DNA of 23,325 bases from CAWCLK01 sp963796225 (GCA_963796225.1 CAWCLK010000053.1:1-23325); one strand, 5' to 3'; counted from the stretch's first letter, positions 1 through 7,665 are shown. The notes: a model not told the origin generated them from the letters alone. A program made the numbers and translations.

Positions 1-89
1 CGTTCCTTTGGACGTTGTGACCCCCCTGACGGGGTGTCATCCTCTCTCCCCGGGGCGGCCGGGGAACTGGGAGACCGAAAGGGGCACCA

Positions 90-434
90 ATGTCCAGCAT
101 GCACGACCATCGGGGCAGCCGGCGCAACAATCGCGGCTGCCCGCCCGTCCTCGAGATCGACCTCACGACGCCGGGCACGACGGGGCCAGGCGTCGAGTGG
201 CCGCCGTCGCCTCCGTCCCGCCGCCCGCACAGCACCCGTTCGGCCACACCCACCTCGCCGGCCTCCGTGTCCGACCTGACCACGGGCCGCGCCGTGCGGC
301 TGCTCGACGCGACGGTGGCGCACCTGCGTACCGCGCTCGAGACGACCCAGGACGCCGACACGACGGCGGCCCTCGAGGGCGCCATCGGCGACGCAACGCG
401 GGCCATCGAGCACCTCACCGACCGCACGTCCTGA
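90..434 (+). CDS. Small hypothetical protein, paralog A (GCPPxLExDL family)
   Basis: A 114-residue protein of unknown function. ATG at 90 is preceded by a purine-rich ribosome site (GAAAGGGG, 77-84). The N-terminus is basic and polar (MSSMHDHRGSRRNNR). It is followed by GCPPVLEIDL at about residues 16-25, a low-complexity Pro/Ser/Thr/Arg linker containing EWPP, then a predicted helical segment starting SDLTTGRAVRLLDATVAHL. No signal peptide or membrane segment is visible. The same order of elements (GCPPxLExDL, EWP, linker, GRAVRLLxAxxAHLxT) recurs in the protein at 1144-1470, so the two are paralogs, and they flank a cupredoxin lipoprotein gene. Only one Cys is present, so it is not an obvious metal-cluster protein. 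No family is recognised. That it is a gene is supported by the ribosome site and the conserved paralog; any function is unknown. Confidence 0.72.
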   Translation: MSSMHDHRGSRRNNRGCPPVLEIDLTTPGTTGPGVEWPPSPPSRRPHSTRSATPTSPASVSDLTTGRAVRLLDATVAHLRTALETTQDADTTAALEGAIGDATRAIEHLTDRTS

Positions 435-578
435 CCCATTGCGGCTCCGTGTGCGTCTGCATGGACCCCCGGGGTGACGTCCGGCGCCCGCGGCCTCCGC
501 TGGACGGCGGTCGCGGGGCAGAAGTCACTGGATGGCCACCGCCCGACGGCCCACACTGAGGTGGACCAAGGGCGGGCG

Positions 579-1037
579 GTGCATCATGGGGCGGCGAAGA
601 GCGGCAGGATCGGGTGGGTCGTGGGCGCGAGCGTCCTCGTCCTGGCAGGGTGCACGGCGGGAGCCGACGAGTCGGGCGTCGCGGGCGAGTCGGCCGTGCG
701 TATGGACGCGACGCTGGACGACTACAGCATCTCGCTGTCCGGCACGACCGTGGACTCGGGGACGGTGGCGTTCGACGTCACCAACCAGGCCGAGCAGGTC
801 CACGAGTTCGTCGTCGCACGAACGGACCTCGACGCTGCGGAGCTGCCGACCGACGACGCGGGCGACGTCTCCGAGGAGGGGGCGAGCGACCTCAGCGTGG
901 TCGACGAGATCGAGGACATCGAGGGCGGCACCTCGCCCACGCTCACCGTCGACCTCGACCCGGGCCACTACGTGGTGTTCTGCAACCTGCCCGGCCACTA
1001 CCGGCTCGGCATGCACACCGACCTCGACGTGTCCTGA
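579..1037 (+). CDS. Cupredoxin-like lipoprotein (type I copper site)
   Basis: Predicted 152-residue exported lipoprotein with a plastocyanin-like fold. The start chosen is GTG at 579, because AAGGGCGGG lies just upstream and it places a compact lipoprotein signal (basic GRIG, hydrophobic WVVGASVLVL, lipobox LAGC) at the N-terminus with Cys25 as the lipidated residue. Longer in-frame starts (474, 561) would bury the signal. Type I copper ligands are visible: His75 in VHEFVV, then Cys145, His150 and Met155 in the C-terminal CNLPGHYRLGM (C-x4-H-x4-M spacing). Between the strands is a very acidic insert, about residues 82-127. Known members of this class carry electrons or bind copper on the outer face of the membrane; the redox partner is not evident here. 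It sits between two paralogous small genes on the same strand, suggesting a functional block. Confidence 0.85.
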   Translation: MHHGAAKSGRIGWVVGASVLVLAGCTAGADESGVAGESAVRMDATLDDYSISLSGTTVDSGTVAFDVTNQAEQVHEFVVARTDLDAAELPTDDAGDVSEEGASDLSVVDEIEDIEGGTSPTLTVDLDPGHYVVFCNLPGHYRLGMHTDLDVS

Positions 1038-1058
1038 CCGGGGCTGCATCCCCACCGT

Positions 1059-1072
1059 GGGACGTTCGCCCC
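1059..1072. promoter_or_regulatory. DosR/DevR-type box candidate
   Basis: GGGACGTTCGCCCC matches the pseudo-palindromic pattern GGGnCnnnnGnCCC described for DosR/DevR-type hypoxia response regulators in actinobacteria. It lies 71 bases before the ATG of the small gene at 1144, a sensible place for an activator site. Only one clean match was found; the other two genes of the block carry only looser GGACGT-type sequences upstream. In GC-rich DNA this pattern can occur by chance. Confidence 0.3.
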
Positions 1073-1143
1073 TAGTGCGTGGTCCCGCGCCGTGCCACCG
1101 TTGCCGCCCCTCGCGGGCGGCGAGGGATGACGAGGAGCACGGG

Positions 1144-1470
1144 ATGAGCAGCACGCAACAGCCCCACGGCACGGGACGTCGCGGCGCGGGCTGCCCGCCG
1201 GCGCTGGAGGTCGACCTCGTGCACACCACGACGCTGGCGCCGTCCATCGAGTGGCCGCAGGGGCCGTCCAGCCGGGCCCCGGCCCCCGAGGCCGACACGC
1301 CCGACGTCGTGGACCTGGCCCTGGGACGGGCCGTGCGGTTGCTGGAGGCCTCGATGGCCCACCTCGGGACCGTGTTGGCCGTCTCCGACTCCGACCATGC
1401 GCTGCGCATCGGGCAGGCGATCGCCGAGATCGCTCGGGTGCGGGACCAGCTGGTCCCGCCGACGACCTAG
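1144..1470 (+). CDS. Small hypothetical protein, paralog B (GCPPxLExDL family)
   Basis: A 108-residue protein homologous to the one at 90-434. ATG at 1144 has a strong ribosome site (GAGGA, 1132-1136). Elements in order: polar basic N-terminus (MSSTQQPHGTGRR), GCPPALEVDL (about residues 16-25), EWP (36-38), a Pro/Ala-rich linker, VDLALGRAVRLLEASMAHLGT (about 56-76), and a second helical segment ending RVRDQLVPPTT. The GRAVRLLxAxxAHL core is nearly identical between the two paralogs while the linkers have diverged, so the core and the GCPP motif are probably the functional parts. No signal peptide is seen, so it is predicted cytosolic. It converges with metG, sharing the bases of the stop codon. 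Function unknown. Confidence 0.75.
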   Translation: MSSTQQPHGTGRRGAGCPPALEVDLVHTTTLAPSIEWPQGPSSRAPAPEADTPDVVDLALGRAVRLLEASMAHLGTVLAVSDSDHALRIGQAIAEIARVRDQLVPPTT

Positions 1471-3161
1471 CCCGCGGCCGCGTCCTCGTCGTCGGCGGGC
1501 AGCTCGATCTTGGGGAACAGCACCTCGGGCGTGCCCAGGTCGGTGCCGGCCTGCACCGTCGGACGGCGCCACCCGATGGACACCGGGTCGTCGTCGAGTC
1601 CCAGCCACCCCAGCACCGTGGACGAGGAGAAGGGCGTGTACGGGGCGAACGCGATGGCGGCCGCCCCGATCGCCTGGAGCGTCGTGTTGAGCACGGTGGC
1701 CGTGCGCTCGAGGTCCGTCTTGGCCGTCTTCCACGGCTCCTGCGCGTTGAGGTAGCCGTTGGCGGCCTGGGCGACGGCCAGGGCCTTGCGCAGTCCGGCG
1801 CGCAGCTCGACCCGTTCCACCAGGTCGGCCTCGTCGACCAGCAGGCCGTCGACCTCGTCGAGCAGCGCGGTGTCCTCGGGGCGCAGCTCGCCGGGTTCGG
1901 GCACGCGCCCGTCGAAGGTCTTGGCGGTCATCTTCAGCACGCGGTTGACCAGGTTGCCCCAGTCGTTCGCGAGCTCGTCGTTGGCACGACGGACCAGCTC
2001 GGTCTCGGAGATGTCGGTGTCGGTGTACTCGGGCAGCGTGGCCGCGACCGCGTAGCGCAGCTGGTCGGGGCGGTAGGTGTCGAGGTAGTCGATCAGCGGC
2101 GTGCCGATGCCGCGCGACTTGGAGGCCTTCTCGCCCTTGAACGTCACGTACTGGTTGGCCGGCACGTTGGTGGGCAGGTTGAGCGGCACCTCGCGCTGGT
2201 GGTTGGCCCCCATGAGATAGCTGGGCCAGAACACCGCGTGGAACGGGATGTTGTCCTTGCCGACGAAGTAGTACGACTCGGCGTCGGGGTCCTCCCACCA
2301 CGCCTTCCACGCGTCGGGGTCGTCGCCCTTCGACGCCCACTCGATCGCCGATGACAGGTAGCCGATGACGGCGTCGAACCAGACGTAGATGCGCTTGCCC
2401 TCGCCGATCGTGTCGAACTCGGGCGGAAGCGGGACGCCCCACGACAGGTCACGGGTGATGGCCCGGTCGATCAGGCCCTCCCGGACGAACCCGAGCGCCC
2501 AGTTGATGACGTGGTTGCGCCAGCCCTCGCGTCCCTCGAGCCACGCGAGCAGGTCGTCCTGGAGCTTGGGCAGCAGGATGAAGTAGTGCTCGGTCTCGCG
2601 CGGTTCCGGGGTGGCGCCTTCGGACAGCTTCGACCGCGGGTTCACGAGGTCGATCGGATCGAGGGTGCGACCGCAGTTGTCGCACTGGTCGCCCCGCGCC
2701 CCCTCGTAGCCGCAGTGCGGGCAGGTGCCCTCGACGTACCGGTCCGGCAGGAACCGTTCGGCCACGGGGTCGTAGAACTGCTCGGTGACCCTCGTGCCGA
2801 TGTAGCCGGCGGCGTGCAGCTGGCGGAACAGCTCCCACGTGACGTCGCGGTGGTTGTCCGTCATCGTGGTCGTGAAGTTGTCGAACGAGATCCCGTACCG
2901 GTCCCACTGCTCGCAGATCAGCGGGTGGTACCGGTCGACGATGTCGCGGGGCGTGACGCCCTCGTTGTCGGCCTTGACCGTGATCGGGGTGCCGTTGGCG
3001 TCGCTGCCGGACACCATCAGGACCCGGTTGCCGGCGATGCGGTGGTACCGGGCGAAGACGTCGGCCGGCAGGTAGGCACCGGCGAGATGGCCCACGTGCT
3101 GCACGCCGTTGGCGTACGGCCAGGCGACGGCGACGAGGACGTGGCGGGGGGAGGCACTCAT
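1467..3161 (-). CDS. metG: Methionyl-tRNA synthetase
   Basis: Class Ia aminoacyl-tRNA synthetase, 564 residues, charging tRNA-Met with methionine in the cytosol. The start is ATG at 3161 (MSASPRHVLVAVAWPYANG); an upstream in-frame ATG at 3224 would add a low-complexity Gly/Arg stretch. Visible motifs: HIGH-type signature HVGH at 22-25; four zinc-ligand cysteines C147, C150, C160 and C163 in the connective domain; KMSKS-type loop written KASKS at 345-349; the anticodon-binding helical domain after about residue 380 (ANDWGNLVNR, NAQEPWK). It lacks the C-terminal EMAP/tRNA-binding domain, as many bacterial MetRS do. The frame is intact. The stop (1467-1469) lies within the same CTAG that ends the convergent gene at 1144-1470. 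Confidence 0.97.
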   Translation of the reverse strand: MSASPRHVLVAVAWPYANGVQHVGHLAGAYLPADVFARYHRIAGNRVLMVSGSDANGTPITVKADNEGVTPRDIVDRYHPLICEQWDRYGISFDNFTTTMTDNHRDVTWELFRQLHAAGYIGTRVTEQFYDPVAERFLPDRYVEGTCPHCGYEGARGDQCDNCGRTLDPIDLVNPRSKLSEGATPEPRETEHYFILLPKLQDDLLAWLEGREGWRNHVINWALGFVREGLIDRAITRDLSWGVPLPPEFDTIGEGKRIYVWFDAVIGYLSSAIEWASKGDDPDAWKAWWEDPDAESYYFVGKDNIPFHAVFWPSYLMGANHQREVPLNLPTNVPANQYVTFKGEKASKSRGIGTPLIDYLDTYRPDQLRYAVAATLPEYTDTDISETELVRRANDELANDWGNLVNRVLKMTAKTFDGRVPEPGELRPEDTALLDEVDGLLVDEADLVERVELRAGLRKALAVAQAANGYLNAQEPWKTAKTDLERTATVLNTTLQAIGAAAIAFAPYTPFSSSTVLGWLGLDDDPVSIGWRRPTVQAGTDLGTPEVLFPKIELPADDEDAAAG

Positions 3162-3169
3162 GCCACGGG

Positions 3170-3175
3170 ACGCTA
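3170..3175 (-). promoter_or_regulatory. Possible leaderless -10 element for metG
   Basis: Upstream of the metG ATG no purine-rich ribosome site is visible. Reading leftward, TAGCGT lies 8 bases before the ATG, which fits the TANNNT -10 box of leaderless actinobacterial transcripts. The motif is short and could be chance. Confidence 0.3.
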
Positions 3176-3343
3176 CCAGCGCACCTCCCCCGCCCCCCGG
3201 CCGCAGCCGTGCGGACAGGCCCACCCCAGTCCTTCGTACGTGCTCCGCGCCGCCGTTGCGCTCGGCAACCCCCGGGACGGTGCAGTACGAATGTCCACCG
3301 CGCGCCGCGAGGGTCGCGGCGACCAGGGAGAGGAAGTCGACCC

Positions 3344-5587
3344 ATGCAACGAGCCACCGTGCTCGCGACCGCCGTGCTGGTGCTGGGCATGCTCGGTGCG
3401 CCGGCTGCCACGGCCGTCACGCCCGCTGCCGTCCCCGACCAGGGCGCCGCGTCGCTGGACCGCATCGACGGGGCGACCCGCTACGACACCGCCGCGCGCA
3501 CGGCGCTGCGGGCTCACCCCGACGGGGCGGACACCGTGATCGTCGCGACGGGGCTGAACTTCCCGGATGCGCTCGCCGCCTCCTACCTCAGCGGCGGTGA
3601 CACCGACGCCCCGATCCTGCTGGTCGAGACCGACCGCATCCCGGACGAGACCCGCGACGCGATGGACGAGCTCGCCCCGTCGAAGGTGATCGTGCTGGGG
3701 CGGCGCAACGCGGTCAGCCGCGACGTCGTCGACGAGCTCGGCCAGATGGTGGGCACCGACAACGTCCGCGTCATCGGCGGCGCGACCCGCATCGAGACCG
3801 CCGCCCGGGTCGCCCGCGCCGGCGGCGCCGTGGGCACCGCGGCCGACCTCGCCGACCCCGCTGCCGGTGACGAGCTGCGGACCGCGATCGTGGCCCGCTC
3901 CGACGCCTTCCCCGACGCGCTCGCTGCCGGCCCGCTCGCGCTGGCCGGCCGCCACCCGATCCTGCTCACGCCGACGGGCACCCTCGACGCGACCACGCGT
4001 GACGCCCTGACCGACCTCGGGATCGAGCAGGTGATCATCGCCGGCGGTGAGGTGGCGATCTCTGCCGACGTCGAGGCCGCCATCGCGGACGTCGACGGCA
4101 TCGTGGGCGTCCATCGTGTGCAGGGCGAGAACCGCACTGCCACCGCCGTGGCGCTGGCCGACCTCACCCGCGAGACCCTCGGGTGGGACGGCAGCACCGT
4201 GGCCCTCGCCCGCGGCGACTCCTTCCCCGACGCCCTGTCGCTGGCACCGCTCGCCGTGCAGCAGCAGGCGTCGCTCGTGCTCGCCCAGAACCCCCAGACC
4301 ATCGGGGGCGACACCTTCGCCGGCATCCAGGACCTGTGCGCCAGCACCGAGGACCTGCTGGTCACGGGTGGCCCGGTGGCCATCACGCCCAACGCGGCAG
4401 GCGAGGCGAAGCTGGCGACGATCTGCGCCGACCACGTGTTCCCGATCAGCGGCGACCAGGAGGTCGCCGGCGGTGACGAGGACGCCACCGGCACCGGCTG
4501 GGTCGTCGTCGACGGCGACACCGTCTGCGTGACCTACGACGTCGAGGGCCTCGGTGGGGTGGCCGACATGTCCCACCTGCACAGCGGCGATGCCGGCAGC
4601 GCCGGCGAGCCGGTGATCGACCTCGGCGCCCCGGACGTCGACGGGTTCCGCTCGACCTGCACGGCGAACGCCGACGTGGCCGCGGGCATCGAGGCCGACC
4701 CGACCAACTACTACGTCAACATCCACACGCCCGACCTGCCGCAGGGTGCGGCCCGGGGCCAGCTGGCTGCCGACCACACCTTCCACGTGTACGGGGCCGC
4801 CGAGAACGACGACGACCCGGCCACGGCCGACGCGGACCCCGACGTCGCCTTCGGACAGGGCGTGGAGGGCCTGCGCGGTGACGCACGGCTGTTCGTCGGC
4901 GACGACGACACCACCGTCTGCGTCGACCTGGGCCTGCCCGAGGGCACCGGCGACCTCGTCGGCGCCCACGTCCACCAGGGACGCGTCGACGAGAACGGCC
5001 CGGTGCTGATCACCTTCGAGGTCCTCGAGGGCCAGCCCGACGGCTGGGCCTGCGCCACGCCGGACGACGCCTCCACGGCCGCAGCCACGATCGCCGCCAT
5101 CACGGCCGACCCCGAGGCGTACTACCTCAACGTCCACACCGATGCGTTCCCCGGTGGGGCCGCCCGCGGCCAGCTCGCCGCCGACGCCACCACGACGCTG
5201 TCGGGTGAGGCCGAGGTGGCCGACGGCCAGACCGGTGCCGGCGACCCGGACGCGACGGGCACCGCCGCGGCCTACCGCGCCTCGGCGGCCAACCCCGACG
5301 TGGTCTGCGCGTCGTTCCACGTCGACGGGCTGGACCCGTTGACCGCGGCCCACATCCACCAGGGCGAGGCCGGCACCAACGGCGACGTCGTGGTCGCGAT
5401 CGGCGACTACGGCGCCGCGGGGGTGGACGCCCCCGGCGCGGACATCACCCACGACTTCGGCTGCCAGACCGACGTCGACCCCACGGTCACCGCGAACCTG
5501 TTCGGGTCGCCGTCGGAGTTCTACGTGAACGTGCACTCCGAGGCGTTCCCCGCGGGCGCCGTCCGCGGGCAGCTCGCCCAGGGCTGA
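3344..5587 (+). CDS. Secreted cell wall-binding protein: CWB2 repeats + three CHRD domains
   Basis: A 747-residue surface protein. ATG at 3344 is chosen because GGAGAGGAAG ends 7 bases upstream and the frame then opens with a signal peptide (hydrophobic VLATAVLVLGML, likely cleavage after PAATA near residue 24). Residues of about 35-360 form a three-repeat cell wall-binding module (CWB2, PF04122 type): RIDGATRYDTAARTAL, FPDALAASYL, and further FPDAL units. CWB2 is known to anchor proteins to anionic wall polymers. Three CHRD domains follow (about 366-474, 480-612, 618-747), each with an HxHxG-like motif (SHLHSG, AHVHQG, AHIHQG) and ending in YYxNxHTxxxPxGAxRGQL. Each CHRD also has Cys pairs suited to disulfides outside the cell. 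Enzymatic activity is not evident; adhesion or matrix structure is an inference. Confidence 0.93.
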   Translation: MQRATVLATAVLVLGMLGAPAATAVTPAAVPDQGAASLDRIDGATRYDTAARTALRAHPDGADTVIVATGLNFPDALAASYLSGGDTDAPILLVETDRIPDETRDAMDELAPSKVIVLGRRNAVSRDVVDELGQMVGTDNVRVIGGATRIETAARVARAGGAVGTAADLADPAAGDELRTAIVARSDAFPDALAAGPLALAGRHPILLTPTGTLDATTRDALTDLGIEQVIIAGGEVAISADVEAAIADVDGIVGVHRVQGENRTATAVALADLTRETLGWDGSTVALARGDSFPDALSLAPLAVQQQASLVLAQNPQTIGGDTFAGIQDLCASTEDLLVTGGPVAITPNAAGEAKLATICADHVFPISGDQEVAGGDEDATGTGWVVVDGDTVCVTYDVEGLGGVADMSHLHSGDAGSAGEPVIDLGAPDVDGFRSTCTANADVAAGIEADPTNYYVNIHTPDLPQGAARGQLAADHTFHVYGAAENDDDPATADADPDVAFGQGVEGLRGDARLFVGDDDTTVCVDLGLPEGTGDLVGAHVHQGRVDENGPVLITFEVLEGQPDGWACATPDDASTAAATIAAITADPEAYYLNVHTDAFPGGAARGQLAADATTTLSGEAEVADGQTGAGDPDATGTAAAYRASAANPDVVCASFHVDGLDPLTAAHIHQGEAGTNGDVVVAIGDYGAAGVDAPGADITHDFGCQTDVDPTVTANLFGSPSEFYVNVHSEAFPAGAVRGQLAQG

Positions 5588-5600
5588 CCTCCCGACACCT

Positions 5601-5635
5601 CGCCGACGCCCCGCCCTCGCGGCGGGGCGTCGGCG
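5601..5635 (+). terminator. Strong stem-loop, probable terminator
   Basis: A perfect 15-bp inverted repeat (5601-5615 pairing with 5621-5635) with a five-base loop CTCGC, beginning 13 bases after the stop of the CWB2/CHRD gene. There is no T-run after it. It probably ends or stabilises the upstream transcript before the second CWB2 gene. Confidence 0.75.
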
Positions 5636-5711
5636 CGGGCCCGGCGACCGCGACCGGCCTCCGGACCACCGACCCGCTACACACGCTTCCACCGCCACGT
5701 CGAGGACCGCC

Positions 5712-7136
5712 ATGTCGTTGCCCCGCTCCGCCCGCCGTCTCGTGGCCCTGACCGCCGCCGCCCTCGTGGTGGTGTCGGGAACCGCCGTCGCGGACATCCC
5801 GTCCGACGACGCCCTCCCCGGCGACGTCGTGAGGGCCCAGCGGTACCAGGGCGAGGACCGCTACGAGACCGCGGCCCGCACCGCGCTGCAGTCCCATCCC
5901 AGCGGGGCCGACACGGCCATCATCGCCCGCGGCGACGCGTTCCCCGACGGCCTGGCCGCCTCCTACCTCGCCGGCGCCGAGGACGCCCCGATCCTGCTGA
6001 CCGCCCCGACCGAGTTCCCCTTCCCGACCCAGGACGCCCTCGAACAGCTCGGTGCCCGGGACGCGATCCTCATCGGTGGCCCATCCGCCATCAGCCAGGA
6101 CGTCGAGGACGAGCTCGTCCGGCTGCTCGGCGGCAAGGAGCACGTCGAGCGTGTCGCCGGCCAGACGCGGTTCGAGACCGCGGCCTACGTCTTCAACCGG
6201 GTGGGCACGGCCGGCACCCTGCGCGACCTGTCCGGCGACACCGACCGGCAGCTGACCACCGCCGTGGTCGCGTCGGGACGCAGCTTCCCGGACGCACTGG
6301 CGGCCGGTCCGCTCGCCAACGCCGCGGGCGTGCCGATCCTTCTCACCGAACCGGACAGCCTGCCCGAGATCACGCGGATCGCGATCGACACCGGCATCGA
6401 GCAGATCCTCGTCGCCGGTGGCCCGGTCAGCATCGCCGGCAGCGTCGTCGACGAACTGCGCGCCATCGACAGGGTGCAGGTCGTGCACCGGGTCTCCGGC
6501 CCGGACCGCACCGCGACGGCGGCGCGGTTGGCGGAGGTGACCCGTGCCCAGCTCGGCTGGCCCGCCGAGGCCGTCAGCGTGGCGCTGGGCACCGACTTCC
6601 CCGACGCCCTCAGCCTCGCCCCCGCGGCGGCCGACCGGCACGCCCCGATCCTGCTGACCCGGTCCAGCACGGACGCGGGCGCGTCGACGTTCGCGTCGGT
6701 GCAGGCTGCCTGCGACACGCTGACCGACGGCGGCCTGACGATCGCCGGCGGGCCGGTCGCCGTGGGACCGTCGGCCGAGCGCCAGCTCGAGCTCGCGACC
6801 TCGTGCGCGGACCTGGGCGCATCGCTGGCCGGGAGCATCGCGGGGTCCGGCCAGGCCTGGGTCTGGTCCGAGTCCCTCTGCTACGCGATCCGCGTGCGCG
6901 ACCTGGCCGCGCCGGCGACGCGCGCCGACATCCGCGGTGCCGACGGGTCCGTCGCCGCCGTCCTCGAGGTGCCATCGCCGGCCACCGCGGACGGCCTGGG
7001 CGTGGGGTGCCTCACCGACGACGACGTCCGTGACGGGACCGCCGACGACCTGCGCGCCGCGCTGGCCGAGGACCCGTCGCAGTTCACGGTCGTGGTCCGC
7101 ACCGACGACGGGGCCATCCGCGGCCAGCTGGGCTGA
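5712..7136 (+). CDS. Secreted cell wall-binding protein: CWB2 repeats + degenerate CHRD tail
   Basis: A 474-residue secreted protein, a shorter relative of its upstream neighbour. ATG at 5712 follows GAGGA (5702-5706). The signal peptide is clear (SARRLVALTAAALVVVSG, cleavage likely after TAVA, residue 27). Three CWB2 units occupy about residues 40-375, shown by RYQGEDRYETAARTAL, FPDGLAASYL, IIxGG-like turns and FPDAL repeats. The last 100 residues resemble one CHRD domain: strand VWSESLCYAIRVRDL and a terminal FTVVVRTDDGAIRGQLG. The HxHxG motif is missing (ADIRGADG in its place) and the closing segment is short, so this looks like a worn-down CHRD. Paralogy with the gene at 3344 suggests tandem duplication followed by domain loss or gain. 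The role is probably wall-associated structure or attachment. Confidence 0.9.
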   Translation: MSLPRSARRLVALTAAALVVVSGTAVADIPSDDALPGDVVRAQRYQGEDRYETAARTALQSHPSGADTAIIARGDAFPDGLAASYLAGAEDAPILLTAPTEFPFPTQDALEQLGARDAILIGGPSAISQDVEDELVRLLGGKEHVERVAGQTRFETAAYVFNRVGTAGTLRDLSGDTDRQLTTAVVASGRSFPDALAAGPLANAAGVPILLTEPDSLPEITRIAIDTGIEQILVAGGPVSIAGSVVDELRAIDRVQVVHRVSGPDRTATAARLAEVTRAQLGWPAEAVSVALGTDFPDALSLAPAAADRHAPILLTRSSTDAGASTFASVQAACDTLTDGGLTIAGGPVAVGPSAERQLELATSCADLGASLAGSIAGSGQAWVWSESLCYAIRVRDLAAPATRADIRGADGSVAAVLEVPSPATADGLGVGCLTDDDVRDGTADDLRAALAEDPSQFTVVVRTDDGAIRGQLG

Positions 7137-7529
7137 CTACAGCCGGTGGAGGTGGTCGTCGACGGCCTCCACCGGCACCTGGCAGGTGGGGCACCACCAC
7201 GTCAGCTCGAGCGCGGTCCCGCACACCTCGTGCCGCCCCGGTGCCCCGCCCCAGGCCGCCAGCGCCCGCAGCACCTCCCCCAGTGACGCCCCGCGCCCCG
7301 TCAGCTCGTAGCGGTGGCGGACGGGGCGGTCCTGGTAGGGCCGTGCCACGACGAGGCCGGCCGCCTCGAGCTCCTTCAACCGGGCGGACAGCACGGCCGG
7401 GGAGATCCCGGTGACGACCGCCGTGAGCTCGCCGAAGGCCAGCGGGCCGTCGAACAGCGCCCCGACCAGCAGGAGGCGCCAGCGGTCGCCGACGACGTCG
7501 GCGGCCTCCCGGAGCGCGTCGAGGTCCAC
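7137..7529 (-). CDS. HxlR/MarR-like winged-helix transcriptional regulator
   Basis: A 130-residue HxlR-type regulator starting at GTG 7529. It shows the family hallmarks: VVGDRWRLLLVGALFDGPLAF at about 12-32, the recognition helix region ISPAVLSARLKELEAAGLV (42-60), the wing VRHRYELTGRG, and the closing helix LGEVLRALAAWGG. After the DNA-binding domain is a C-terminal extension with Cys residues (EVCGTALELTWWCPTCQV) resembling a small zinc ribbon. HxlR proteins usually act as dimers sensing electrophiles, redox state or small ligands; the signal here is unknown. Its stop codon abuts, without a spacer, the stop of the CWB2 gene. It is divergent from the protease gene at 7666, so control of that gene and of itself is plausible. 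Confidence 0.88.
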   Translation of the reverse strand: MDLDALREAADVVGDRWRLLLVGALFDGPLAFGELTAVVTGISPAVLSARLKELEAAGLVVARPYQDRPVRHRYELTGRGASLGEVLRALAAWGGAPGRHEVCGTALELTWWCPTCQVPVEAVDDHLHRL

Positions 7530-7535
7530 GGGGCC

Positions 7536-7541
7536 AGCCTA
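7536..7541 (-). promoter_or_regulatory. Possible leaderless -10 element for the HxlR gene
   Basis: Leftward TAGGCT ends six bases before the GTG start, with no ribosome site between. This matches the TANNNT pattern of leaderless actinobacterial promoters. Short motif, modest support. Confidence 0.35.
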
Positions 7542-7607
7542 CGCAGCCCTGCGTCCGGGGCACGCAGGTCCGGGGACGCCGACGCCCGCAGTCGCTATGT
7601 TCCACGA

Positions 7608-7632
7608 AGTCACTTCGTATCTCGTAGTGACT
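7608..7632. promoter_or_regulatory. Inverted-repeat operator candidate between HxlR gene and protease
   Basis: AGTCACT (7608-7614) and AGTGACT (7626-7632) form an exact 7-bp inverted repeat with an 11-base spacer; a nested CGAAGTCACTTCG (palindromic around its centre, 7605-7617) overlaps the left arm. The site lies in the divergent intergenic region, 33 bases before the protease ATG, and is AT-richer than its surroundings. HxlR-type dimers bind inverted repeats of about this size. Binding by the adjacent regulator is inference. Confidence 0.55.
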
Positions 7633-7665
7633 CTGGGAACGTGACTGTCAGAACAGGAGCCGGCC

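Noticed and set aside
1..560. DosR-like boxes upstream of the genes at 90 and 579, by analogy with the one at 1059.
   Set aside because: Sequences such as GGACGTTGTGACCCC (10-24) and the GACGTCC region near 477 have wrong spacing or missing bases for the pattern, so only the site at 1059 was kept.
3305..3319. Hairpin CCGCGA-GGG-TCGCGG before the first CWB2 gene as a riboswitch or attenuator.
   Set aside because: A lone six-base stem is expected by chance in DNA this GC-rich and no conserved RNA fold is visible.
3173..5797. An open frame of more than 800 codons antisense to the first CWB2 protein, and similar long antisense frames elsewhere (525-1409, 8602-9864, 18969-20444).
   Set aside because: Very GC-rich coding DNA leaves long stop-free frames on the other strand; the translations are low-complexity and Arg/Gly/Val/Asp-rich with no domain, while the opposite strand encodes clear families.
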